From contig NC_081414.1 of NCBI RefSeq assembly GCF_030272615.1, positions 5,589,001 through 5,653,000 of the forward strand: a DNA stretch of 64,000 nt, given 5' to 3'. How positions within the stretch are numbered: the first letter of the stretch is position 1; each line of letters starts with the position of its first letter. Of this stretch, positions 20,738-31,839 are shown one piece after another. The position numbers were made by a program, and so were the translations under genes. The notes beneath the pieces were generated by a model that was not told the origin of the DNA, ran no database searches, and saw nothing but the letters and a program-made list of their open reading frames with translations. The DNA is from Cryptomeria japonica. Taxonomy: Eukaryota > Streptophyta > Pinopsida > Cupressales > Cupressaceae.

Positions 20738-21416
20738 AAGCCAAGTCACCCCATGCGCCCACAACATTTTTGCAAACATCAAAAATTTGACACGAGGTCA
20801 CGAGTAACACCCATTTCACAACACTTCACCCCACACGCCCGCAACAATTTTGAAGCAATAATAAAAACTCTATGGGGACACGAGGTAAAGACATAAGGAT
20901 GAAAAAGGGCACATGCACTAAAAGAAGGGTTTAAAACCAAAAGGGGGCCACCCAATTAAACAAGTACAAAAGGAAACTTAGGGAAAATCATCAAAGATTT
21001 GCAATCGAATATTTAATGGGAACCAACTGATTATCGAAGGACTTTAAACACAGGGCCGGTCAACTTAATGAAATGAAACCCTCGAATGCACATGACCAAA
21101 AGGAGGTTCACCAACCGAATAAGTCACTGAGCAAAAAGAAATAAGGCCCACCACAATTTGATTCAAACACAAAACAAGGCAAATTTTCAAAATTTAACCC
21201 AACCAAGAAAAAAAAATCAAAGATACACCTTAATTTTTCTACAATTTTCACGCAATTGAAAAAAATTTCCTAACGGAATTTAATATTTTTTCCTTAAAAA
21301 CACAGACACAATCAAATCCAAAAACAGGAACAAGTAATAAAAAATCGCCAAAATAATGAAAGATTCGTCAAGATTTTACACCTTTACCAAGGGGGGGTTT
21401 CTTAAAGTTATCCATG
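20738..21416. other. Unique right end of the hAT element
   Basis: 679 bp without coding potential, ending in the right terminal repeat next to the second ATTATGGG. This segment exists only once, so the element is not a symmetric fold-back. Confidence 0.7.
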
Positions 21417-21424
21417 ATTATGGG
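21417..21424. repeat. hAT target-site duplication ATTATGGG, right
   Basis: Exact copy of 13492-13499. It is shared with the codons that resume the A2 homology. Confidence 0.95.
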
Positions 21425-23255
21425 GAGTCCTCAAGCCTCTTATTTCGAGACTTGGATTTTTTACTATGTGGAGGCAATGACAACAGATGAAGAGATGGTC
21501 GATTGGGTGAAGATCATAAGCAGTAGCATTGATCAATAGTAGATGAGGCTAGACTGCACCAAGCAATTCTATATAGTCTAGTCACTTGCAAGAGCAAATG
21601 ATTAACATACAAAGATCCAATTGGAAGTGGGGAGGGAGAGATAAGGGTGTGTGAGTGCTATCCATAGCTGCACTTTCACAACAAGGCACACTTCAGGAGA
21701 GTGAATGATGCCTTCTCCATGCATATAGTCAAGACATTGCAAGGTGGCATCCATCAAGGGCCATCCCTGCAAAAGAAGGAATTAATGAAAAAGTATGAAG
21801 CTTGGTTCATACAATATCCTAAGTTCACCTACATAAGAGTTCAAGGATGCTCATCACCACCATATAAGCTTCCAAGGTATACTATGGATAAGATGGTATT
21901 ACTAGAACTCGAGGCAAGAGGGTACTTATGACAAGATTCAAAAGAATTGACATAAAGCTGGGATTTCCTTTCCCATCTCAATTGGACAGTCAGTGGAAGT
22001 ATGCCTATCAATACAAGCAACCAAGAAGTCAAAGGAAGAGATGAAGTTCTATCCCCTTGTTATATATCCTCTGCAAAACAACTTTGATCCATCTAATAAC
22101 ATAAGGAGGATCAATGTTAGCAAGCACAAGCACAAGCCACACCTTGAGGACTACTGGATGAATGCCAAAGTGACTTTGAGGTCAGAAGGAAGATGTTCTC
22201 CAGGCTAGCTATCGAGATCATAAGAACTTGTAGAGTGTTCCCTATCCTTGATCAAGTACCGGATGATGGAAGGCGAGTCCGACGTGCCTGTGAGCAAGAA
22301 AATGATAAAGATATACAAGTCGATTGGAATGACATTAAGATCACAAAACTAGAAGAGCTAATGAGACTTGTCATGGCAAACACACGAAGGTGGTCCAATG
22401 CTCAAACCAACAAGTTGAAGGATCATAATACACAATAAACATATGATATGATGGGAGATCCGGATTCATCTGATGAAGAGACCGAAAGCATAAGTAGGAG
22501 TGATAATGCCAACCAAACATCTCAACCTAAGGGTTCCAAGAGGAAGGAGAGTCACAAAGAAGGATCAAGACAAAAGAGGCAGAAAACAAGTTCAAGTCAT
22601 CCTTCCACCAACACTTCATCCATACATGAAGTTACAATGAACCAAGTGTCCATCAACGTAGGTCAATCACCCAAAATGGTGTACATCAAGACATGAATGA
22701 GACCTTGGAATCTACCATACAAGATAGTCCAGGTGAAAGAACAAATAAGGAAAAGCAACCTCAAACATAGGATCCTCTAGCAATGCAAGCGAAAGTTGTA
22801 GATAACACAACTGTAGGGGATGAATAAGTTGAGATCATGGATGAAGATGACAATGAGGAAAGAAATTCTCCACCCTAGGAAGATTAGTAGTCCAAGGAAT
22901 TGTAAGTAGAGAGAGAACAATCCACTATCCTACATGGCTTAGAGAAAGAGTGACTAGGGAAGTGATAGTAGCAGAAGAAGATACAACAGATGACTTAGAT
23001 AGCTTCTTAGAGGGAATTGGTAAGATGTCTAAGAAGAAGAAAGCTACTAAGCTCTCCAAGATCACAAAGATAATATAGGGTCCCGAACTATACAAATAGC
23101 TACTCCAAGAGTGTTGAGCTAGGTCCTACTACCATTGAACAAGAGATGGAAGAGCTAAATGATTCAGTGAAGACAATCCAAGATAAATTGAAGATGGTAC
23201 AAGAAGACAAGAGAAAGTTGGAAAAGGAATTGAATGTCTTAAGGAACTATGTCCG

Positions 23256-23331
23256 GCAACTCAGGAATCCGATAAGACAAGCTGACCCTTCGTGCAACTC
23301 AGGAATCCGATAAGACAAGCTGACCCTTCAT
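23256..23331 (+). repeat. 38-bp tandem duplication inside A2
   Basis: GCAACTCAGGAATCCGATAA and the following 18 bp are repeated once with one mismatch. Thirty-eight is not a multiple of three, so this shifts the frame. Confidence 0.9.
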
Positions 23332-24059
23332 GTATTCCTCCTTCATTGCTTCCACCTAATTCAGTTGAGGACTTGGAAGAAATGAGGACTACCTCTCACA
23401 TGGTGAAGAGTTGGATAGGTAATGCCTTCACCAAGGCAAATGAGTTCGTGAGAGGGTTAGCACATGTATTTGAGAGAATTTCAACTATTCTTGACAAGAT
23501 CTAGGTGCTCATTGCTTCCTATGATGTGTTCAGCCACACTACAAAGCTAACCATTCCAAGGCTAGAAGTATTGATGGACATCCCCAAACAAACTTTGGTG
23601 AATGGTGGAGTAGTGAAAGATGGGCAGACATGTGACTTCTACAAATGGTATTGCACACTTAGGATGAGGAGGGACGTGTTTGAAGGTATAAACAACGGTT
23701 GCACTCAAGTTGAGGAGATGATCAAGGTGATAAATGATAGAACCATAGCAGTAGCTAAGATAATACTTGGAAAAGAGATGAAGGAAGAGGTAGACATAGC
23801 TGTTGACAGATTGACAGAAAGGGTAAGGTATATCTTCTTCAAGACAACTAGTTCACTTTTAGAGAAGCAACTGGAGGATATTCAGTTATTCATGACCTTT
23901 GTGAATAACGTCCAAGACTTAGGGCCTAAATGGGAGAAGATTTTCATTTCATCCATAGCCAAGTTGACCTACATGGAGAATCAATTGAAGATCGTGCCAA
24001 GCGTCCCAATGGATGAGCTTGCATCATGTTCATTGAATTTTATTGTAAAAAAGAGATAA

Positions 24060-24210
24060 GGGAAACAAACTTCTAGATAATAGTTTGTTATGATCCCATG
24101 TGGAATCGAATTTTCTCATTGGAGGATTCATCCTTGTATTTTGTGCCAAGAAAGTTGTTCCTTTCTCATTGGCTGATATTTAAGGATAGCAATAATATTA
24201 GGTATTTTGT
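24060..24210 (+). other. 3' untranslated part of A2
   Basis: Short interval between the A2 coding remnant and its LTR, loosely similar to 10787-10889. Confidence 0.5.
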
Positions 24211-25125
24211 TGTAACAAACCCTAATTAGGATTTAGGTGGCACAATCTCAGCCCTTGATTTTAGATTAATTTTGGCCATTCATTTGTATTGAGAGCTCTA
24301 CATAAGCTCAACTCATTTCATTTGTAACTAATGAGAGATTTTGAAGAATTGTTGCTTTGATGCTACCAGAGATAATAAAATCATTGAACTGTTGGTGACT
24401 TATTGTGTTTGGAGTATTTGCATGTTTCTTCATCCTTTTAAAGATAAAATAGATTTGTTTCAAGTATTTCAGATGAATGAAAGATCATTGTGCATGATTT
24501 ATGGTGAAATTTGCATGTTCATACTACTGGTATTTTGTTGATTGCTAAATGCTTTGCGTAGTCGACTGAACTCTTTACATAAGCCTAACTTTGATTGCTA
24601 CTCACTCATTGATATGCATTACATTGATGGTGTCTATGTTGTTGGTGGTGATTTGAATATCATTTGCTTACCTTAGAAGATCGCACTAGCTTTGCGGAGT
24701 TGTTCTTTGCATGTCAAAGCAAAGCCTAGTTGAGTTTCACTAAAATCGTCCATTGTCTTTGCATTCCCAGGTTTAGTTTAGCATCCTTCAAACCTTTAAT
24801 CCTTTTGCACTTTTTTATTAAACAATCATTAGTAGTAGTAATCAAAAAGCGTCATTGCATATCATTCAAAAGTATAAATCAGACTCATAGGGCGTTCTCC
24901 TTGCCTTAAAAGATTATCACCTAGAACAATTATGTAAGTCCCCTTGGATTACCAGAAATCACATCAACCATAGAGACTATCCACACATCAAGACCTAACA
25001 GCATAAACCTTGGAGTCATCTCACACAATCCTTTCACTCAGCATTTGAGAAGATTTTGTTCAAGAGAGGATAGAGCATTCAATACTTTATTCTGTGTTTG
25101 AAGTGTCATAAAACACACATCAACA
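24211..25125 (+). mobile_element. Family-A LTR (3' end of A2), 915 bp
   Basis: Starts TGTAACAAACCC, ends CACATCAACA and aligns by eye with 10890-11831. The TATA position is weaker here (CTACATAAGCTC). It shares an AGAAGATCGCA block and the TTTATTCTGTGT stretch near the 3' end. Confidence 0.75.
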
Positions 25126-25905
25126 CCTGCTAGATTAAGGAGGTTTATGTACGGTTAACATATTGAGAAATCTATAATTGTTGATTGTTTGGAGAGCATC
25201 TCCAACATTTTACAAAACAAGGAGCCAATTACACTACACCAATTCTGATAGGGGGTGATTACACAACCACCAGTTTAGAAAAGCGGCAATTGGGTAACCA
25301 CCAAAGCATTCATACAACCATCAGTCTTGACCAAGTGGTAGTTTCACACATCCCAAAAATGACCTTTGGTGTTTGGAATTATGTACTTTTCTATTTCCTC
25401 TATCATTTCACCTTCTGTTCCAGCTTGACAAAGAATAAATATACATCATAAATGCATTTTTAGTATTAAAATGAACTCTAAGAATATTGATATGTTCTAA
25501 GTGAAAAAGTAGACTGCAATAGGAGAATAGAACTATAAAGTGTGTTAGAGAACTTATGGGTGATCTTCAGGACTAAAGATTGTTGTTTCAGGCTGGTTGC
25601 TATGGGTGATCTTCAGAACTAAAGATTGTTGTTTCACACTGGTTGTGTGTCCAAGTGGCATAAGATTGTATTTGTTAGTGGAGATGGAAGATAAGATGGT
25701 CAATTGCCTCACTTTTGATGGAATCTTCTCCTGGAATTTGGGTTCTCCATGGTAAAAGTCCTTGTGCCTTCCATTTCTCTATTGTTTGCCCTCATTTTCC
25801 TTCCATTTTCAGATTTAATTGATTACGTAAGAGTACAGTACTTATTTTCTTACTTAGATCATTACGTTGATGATTATTTTATGGTACACGCATCATAGTT
25901 TATAG
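25126..25905. other. Non-coding stretch with a 46-bp tandem duplication
   Basis: No gene seen. At 25557-25648 a 46-bp unit beginning TGGGTGATCTTCAG is present twice in tandem with a few mismatches. The end of the interval is T-rich and could serve as the intron side of the candidate exon at 25906. Confidence 0.5.
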
Positions 25906-26166
25906 ATTAGTATTGATGATGCATTTTGCATTGTGTCTGGGAAAGTGGGGATTATTGACCATATATTTTCGAAGCATTCAGCAACTAGAAGGTTTTGTGA
26001 ATGGTTAGAAGATGAATTCAATTCTCTTTTTGCTTCTCCTCTCTTGTGCACGGGACCCATTCTAGGGAATTCTTGGATGGTTCGAGTCAGCTGCAAAAGT
26101 AAATCACATACAATATGGTTGGCAGATTTGGAGGGCAAGATAGTGACAGACACAAAAGACCTCACC
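25906..26166 (+). CDS. Candidate orphan exon, 87 codons, unknown gene
   Basis: An open frame of exactly 87 codons lies between an acceptor-like TTTATAG ending at 25905 (with an in-frame stop just before it) and a donor-like ACC|GTAAAT at 26167. The product contains DAFCIVSGKVGIIDHIF, TRRFCEWLEDEFNSLF and TIWLADLEGKIVTDTKDL, with normal composition and no low complexity. I recognise no family. No neighbouring exon was found within 1 kb, so it may belong to a gene with long introns, to a pseudogene, or be chance. Confidence 0.3.
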
Positions 26167-27575
26167 GTAAATTATATTCCAGGATGCACTTACAACTACA
26201 TATTTTAACAAAAAAACAGTTGTATACCTTGATGAATGCTTATCCAAAATTTGCAACAATCCAAAATATGCAAAAACATTGTAAACAAAAAGCAGACAAT
26301 ATAAAAACTAGTCGGTTATTTGATACAATTGATATATCCATGTTGATCAACTTCTTTATAATCAAAGATGTAGTTACCTTCCCATATCTGGATATGACTC
26401 TTTGTGTTGTGCAACTTGTAGCAGGTTTTCTCTTTGAATCAGCCTAATATCACCCACATGTTAAACATGTCATGTGCTCCTGAAGAACAGACAGACTTTA
26501 AAATGGTCAAGTCCAGACTGTGAAGGCAATAAGTGAGGTCCTTATGCAGGTAGAGCACTTGGGTTTCAAATCAAAATCCCAACCTTGATGCAGTATTCTG
26601 GATATCAAAAAGAATAAATATGGTAGAACTCGATAAGCATTACTTTTACCAACACAACTTTATGAGTCACAATTGTTGTAAAATCTGGTGTTATGGTCAG
26701 ACTGCTGCTTGGAAACTTTTAAACTTGGATATTTGAATCTTCACAGCAAATTCAGGAGATCAATTTTTGTTACATGTGGTCTGGGATAGGTTTCTGCTGG
26801 CATTTGAAGACTCATGTTGAAACCTTTTAGTAGCTTTGGAACAGAGACAAGGGAGTGTAATCTTAGTCTTACCAACAAGTAGGAAAATAGAAAGAGCTTA
26901 TAAGAATATAAATCAGCACTTTGCAAGTTAGAGGAGTTAACTGAATCATGACAAATCTATCATTACTGCCAATGTAAGCACTCTAAATATAAACGCATGA
27001 TACAATACTACTCCAAACATGCAAGATTACACAAAAGATTAAGCATCACCTTCATGCAACTGAGAGACATGAAGTGGTATCCATATCAAAACTCCATGTG
27101 AAGATGGTCACATAGAATTTGAGGCCATCTGCAAGCTTTTAGCATGAGTAGGAGCTTTAAATCTAGGGGAGCAATCCTTATGGTCTTACAAGAATGAAAC
27201 CAATTGAAATCCTTTGATATGGCAACAATAGATCTCCCTGAGAACATTGATGCTCTGTTATTTGATAGAAAAACCGATGCCACCATAGCTAAACGTTTGA
27301 TCCTTCTAAAAACAAGATTTGGAAAAATGACATTAAAATTCTGTATTTGTTGGCTAATAATTCATATGCCAATGGGAGCCAAAAAGACTAGTTGCTCATG
27401 TAAAAAGGGAAGAGGAGCACTAGAATTGCCCTTAACAAATACTAGAGTGAATGTAAAATTGATCAGAAAATTTTAACCCTGAAATGTAAGTTTCCATTTC
27501 CACTATAACTAGCTGCATAAACCAAATAAATATTTCAATAAGCATTTCTAATATCATTTCTACCAAATCAAAAAA
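26167..27575. other. Non-coding stretch, no gene seen
   Basis: Only short frames. A tRNA-like run near 26540-26590 (GGTAGAGCACTTGGGTTTCAA) is too imperfect to call. Confidence 0.5.
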
Positions 27576-28020
27576 GGTGGTGCTCAAAGCCTCAAACAGT
27601 TAAGCCATTGTATTCTTATAATGGTGATACAGGTTCAAATCCCCACAATGCCATCTCAGAGCCAGAATGCATATTGCAGCGGTATTCCCATAGTTGGAGC
27701 GGTATCCCCACAGTTGATGGGCCTGTATTCGTTTTGTTCGAATTGTAAATCTTACGACTGGACATGTTGACTCCTAGTGGACGATTGTGTAGGGCGTGAG
27801 CCCTGAAATCAAATCCTCACTAATTAATCTGCCCCCCAATTCAGGGACAGTTTGGGAGCATCAATATGGGGATGAAATGCTTCCCTCCTGTCCAATTTTT
27901 CTTTTGTTTAGAGGGAGGCGCATTCCCTTTCTTTTAATTTGTTTTGGCTATGGTCTGCCATCACTGGGGTCCCTTGACAATCTCAGGCATGTGAGACCAT
28001 TCCCCAGCTGTTTTTTTTAG
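27576..28020 (+). mobile_element. Possible tRNA-derived SINE
   Basis: The head resembles a tRNA gene: a box-A-like CTCAAACAGTTAAGCC (27590s) and a box-B-like GGTTCAAATCCCC about 40 bp later, ending in ATGCCATCTC, followed by a non-tRNA body and a T-rich end with TGTTTTTTTTAG near 28010. No flanking duplication was identified. Confidence 0.4.
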
Positions 28021-30649
28021 TGAAAAAATGATCAAAACAAAAAGAACACCTATTCCCTTATGGGGGACACACAAGGCCCTCCATCCTAAGAATACACCCT
28101 AATCTGTAAACTGTCTTATTGTCATATGTCTATTTCAGCCATTACACAAGGTTTTTATTCTCGATTTAGGATAACATCCAATCTAGGTTAATGATCAGAT
28201 TAATGTTTGTGTTCAAACTTCTTCAGGGTGCTGACCTTAGACGAAAGTCTCAACAATATCAGTATTGTCATCAGTAATCACCATAATAAACAGCGATCTT
28301 GCTCAGACTGATGTTTCAAGTTTGCTTGTTTCAGGTGGAGTGAATTGTGGAGTATCACTTCCAAAAAAACTGAATTGCATATATATTCTGTTTTCCATAA
28401 CAGTTTTTAATCTGTCTCCGCACTTTCCCTAAAATCAAAAAAAAAACATCTGCCCCCATTTCCCTAGCTTGCCCCGTCACTGAAATTCAGAGGCACAGTA
28501 CAAATTTCCAATTTTTATACCATCAAGGAAAAATGGAATTCAAAGCCAATGAAAAAAATGTGGACTTTGTTAGATTACAGGAGACAATTCCCAAGATTGA
28601 AAATTTTTCTTTTCTCGTATTGGTAGAGGTCATATTCGCCCAAAATGTTCCAATCAAATATTCATGGCACATGCAAATGATCACAGCCATTTACTGTAAA
28701 TTGATGGAGCTTATAAAATCTCAATCCATAAATAAAAATGAAATCAGTTATTGATTGGCAGTCAAATTACTCCTGTGAAAGTGAAGGAATAAACTGCACA
28801 GATTTATAGAACTTCAACCAGATATGGTGGTTTTCGAGTATAATAGAAATGCACAATTACAGTGCTCTAAAGGTGGCAAAACAAAATTCACAACTAAATG
28901 TAAAATCCAGCTTACTCGCTAAAGCATATCAAGTGTACAGATTTTTCGATGAGTTGCTAAACATTAAAGTCTTGATGTTTCTGTCCAGGCTTGAAAGAGC
29001 CAGATATTGTTCCAATCTCTACTGTGGGATAAAGTATGGAACCGCTGAATAAGCAAACTATAGCCTTGCTTGATAGTATATTTTTATTGAGCTAAACTCT
29101 TGCCCCTAAAATTGATGTTATTAAAAAGGAACTCTGCAACAAATGGATGAACACAGCGAACCTGTCAACAATGGTTACACAACTACTGTATCCTCTACTG
29201 TGTCCTCTCCTATGGAGACAAAATTCCTCTGCAATTTCACCCGCATTCTTGAAAGTACTAGAACCTATGGAAATGTTTTAAGGTTGTTTTTGATATGGGC
29301 TATTAAGCTTTCTAAACTCAAGAACTACCCTCAGAATCAATAAGATGCTAATCTTGATAATTTCTAATAGCTGTGCCACCTGCCATCTTCTAATAGCTGT
29401 GCCACCTGCCATCTATATTTCATGTTGAAGAAATCCGCCACCAAATAGCTGCCGTGGACATAGAGTCTCCATGCCAGGCTGGCATCCCAAAAGTAAACTA
29501 AAAAAATTAGTAAATGCTATTAACATTTTACTCCCGTTTTAACTCAAAAAAGTTTAACAAAAATATGAGATTTAATTCACAGCGCAGCCCCTCTCCATAA
29601 TCAATCATGCAAGAACTTATCCATAAGTAAATAAGTTAAGGCATTGGAAAGGGAGATTGAATATATGAAGGTATAGCTTACAGGGAAGACTTGTAAATTG
29701 AATGCACCCTACCAAGCTCAACCATCCACCCTCCAAACAAAAGAATGCCAAGGAAGTTCAAAGAAAACCTGGTTACATCAAAACCTAATAAACGGCTATA
29801 CTTCCTCTCCTTAAAAAATGAACAAAGATTTTCGATTCCTTTCCCCAAAACCCATTGACTAGAAACCAACAGCATACTCTAAAGCCATAGACTATAAACC
29901 AAGAGAGTACTTTAAATCTTACAATTCAGACAAAGTTATACACCGCAGCAAAACAGTATATTCGTAGAAAAGGATATAAGCATTTGTTTGTGTGAGAAGT
30001 CATCTCATTCCGCCAGAATTTCTCTGGCGTTTTAGCTGAAGAAATAGCTCTACTCAATGCTTCCATTAGAATTCATAAAACTCGGAAAGGGAATAACGCA
30101 TTTTGATTCAAACCCTATATAGCATAAAAAAAACAGTTCATCAACTAAAACAGAAAACTTTTATCATTTTTTTTTATCGATTACAGAAAACTTTTATCAT
30201 TCAAAGACAGTTTCTTGCCCAAGGGGCCCATTATGGCTGCTGAACTTTAAAGAATTTTATGGATGAACTCCTAGTTAGCCTTATGAAAGACATTGGAGAT
30301 TAGCTTAACAAACATAATTGGATGACAAAAGGAATCAACTAAATCCACAATTTCCTATAGGATATAATATATTTATGTCATTAAGAATTTCCCCTAGTCC
30401 ATAAAACCAGCCGACCATAGAGAAATTATCTGAGATGGGGTATATTTTCGCTACCTGAGGACAAACTTCATGATCTGGGCCACATTGTAGAACGATGTGA
30501 TTTGAGAACTTTCACCCTTTGTGATTCACACTCAGTAATCCATGGAGGATGTTGCAGGCAAAAGGTCATCTTTTGAAACATCGCAATTCGCTTTAAAGTC
30601 TTCACCAGAAATGTGAAAGTTACTTCTTAATGAGTTTTTATTCTTTATA
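28021..30649. other. Non-coding stretch with small duplications
   Basis: No convincing gene. A 26-bp unit starting TTCTAATAGCTGTGCC is duplicated in tandem at 29362-29413, and AACTTTTATCATT is repeated near 30150-30200. Several short frames on both strands have no recognisable motif. Confidence 0.5.
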
Positions 30650-31465
30650 TAGGGTAAGGCAAGGGTCCCAGGCGCTTAAGATTATTTGGAATCTGTTAAG
30701 CTCATACTTCATTAGGTTTTCATTTTTTTAGGTGGTTCTAGTGAGGGGGGTTTTTTTTTAAAAAGAGCTGGAGGGGCTATTAAGTCGGGGTCTCATGAAT
30801 TTGAATTTTGTTTTATAGTTCAACTTAAATATTTAAGTTCTTAAATTTAGGGATGTAATGAACTTTGTAGCATAGATCAACTTAAATTTAAATTTTTAAA
30901 TTCAAGCAAATTGATGGTAAATAAATTTTATTTTTATTTTTTAATTTATATGATTGACAAATGGCATGATATATTTTTAAGCTGATGGGGTAATTTCTAG
31001 CTCCACCCCATTTTCACCGGCTTCAATTTTCAAGGCTAAAAAGTAGGGGCTCTATTTTTTGGGAAATGATTCCAAATAATCTCATAGCCAAAAAATATTT
31101 TTTCCATGGGACCACCTCTTCCTTAAAAATAGAGCTGAAGCCCCCTCCATGGGGCCCCTACCTTAGCCGATGAAAATGGGGTGGGGCTGGAAATTGTCCC
31201 ACCATCTTAGAAATTTTATTTGTCACTTGGCAATCAGAAAAGAATTGAGATGAGTCCCACCAGAAATTTTAGAGGGAAAATAGAAAAAATATATATATCA
31301 TTTTTCACTGTGCTCATGGGACCACCAACTTCCTTCAATTTAGGAGCTTAAATTTTTAAGCAAACTGTGCTACAAATTTCATGGGACCACCTGCTTTAAA
31401 AAATTCCTAAAAACTCTCTGTAGCACCACAAAGCCCCCCTCCATGGGACCCCAGCCTAATAGTAT
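30650..31465. mobile_element. Palindromic MITE-like element
   Basis: An inverted repeat has arms at about 30952-31062 and 31110-31230: CCACCCCATTTTCACCGGCT on the left, and on the right GATGAAAATGGGGTGGGGCT. GACAAAT and CTGATGGGG/CCCACCATC-type matches extend the pairing outward. Direct repeats accompany it: CATGGGACCACC three times (31105, 31316 and 31379) and AAGCCCCC-TCCATGGG twice (near 31137 and 31430). The sequence is non-coding. The exact ends and target duplication were not resolved; it may be two nested MITE copies. Confidence 0.55.
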
Positions 31466-31648
31466 CAATTACACATCAATTAATTAAAATTGAGTTTTTT
31501 TTACACTTAAACTTGTGTTTATTTGTAATATTTATGAATTTTTATTGAACTTATAAGTTTGAGATAAGAAAATTTGTGCATGTATATAAATCTTTTACTC
31601 AATTCTCTTGCAACACATATAATATTACAGACTAACGTTTAAATAGAG

Positions 31649-31651
<3 letters not shown>

Positions 31652-31681
<30 letters not shown>
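31652..31681. repeat. (GA)n microsatellite
   Basis: About 15 uninterrupted GA dinucleotides. Confidence 0.95.
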
Positions 31682-31683
<2 letters not shown>

Positions 31684-31828
31684 CAATAATAACTTACAAT
31701 TAATTATATTATGTCAACAATCTAAAGATGGTATGTGTCAAGTGGGAGTTATGCTTATGGCAATACATCATTTGCTTAAGGTCTAATATTTCACAATTAA
31801 TGTTTGGTGTTGAGCCTAATCAGTCTCT

Positions 31829-31838
31829 AAGTGGGAGA
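31829..31838 (+). other. Copia-type polypurine tract
   Basis: AAGTGGGAGA directly followed (after TT shared with the LTR start) by TGTTGG is the standard plant Copia arrangement of polypurine tract and 3' LTR. Confidence 0.45.
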
Positions 31839-31839
31839 T

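Larger units (their letters stand above)
13500..21416. mobile_element. hAT transposon with giant internal inverted duplication, 7.9 kb
   Basis: Bounded by perfect 8-bp duplications. The terminal inverted repeats are short and imperfect: CAGCGAAAACTTTA at the left end and, on the minus strand, CATGGATAACTTTA at the right end (11 of 14 positions agree). Inside, 13500-16768 and 17019-20737 are inverted copies of each other separated by 250 bp, each containing a hAT transposase remnant. The last 679 bp (20738-21416) occur once and carry the functional right end. The element interrupts the ORF-A pseudogene copy. Confidence 0.9.
21417..24059 (+). pseudogene. ORF-A copy A2, main part
   Basis: This continues the ORF-A homology after the hAT insertion: GSPQASYFETWIFYYVEAM (ORF-A GASQAFYFEKWMFYFI), VNDAFSMHIVKTLQGGIHQ, WFIQYPKFTYIRVQGC, a lysine-rich linker (GSKRKESHKEGSRQKRQK near 22530) and the helical C-terminus (LTIPRLEVLMDIPKQTLVNG to IVKKR, ending at 24059). 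It is broken by numerous stops (for example near 21539, 22438 and 22695) and frameshifts, including a 38-bp tandem duplication at 23256-23331. The C-terminal 184 codons (23505-24059) remain open. Not expected to give a full protein. Confidence 0.9.

Noticed and set aside
20738..20745. AAGCCAAG as a duplication of a separately inserted inverted hAT copy
   Set aside because: No second AAGCCAAG occurs in the 16769-17018 spacer where it would be required; the outer ATTATGGG pair explains the whole unit.
26530..26600. tRNA gene or SINE head
   Set aside because: Only a partial GGTAGAGC...GGTTTCAA pattern; the arms do not fold and no body or target duplication is visible.
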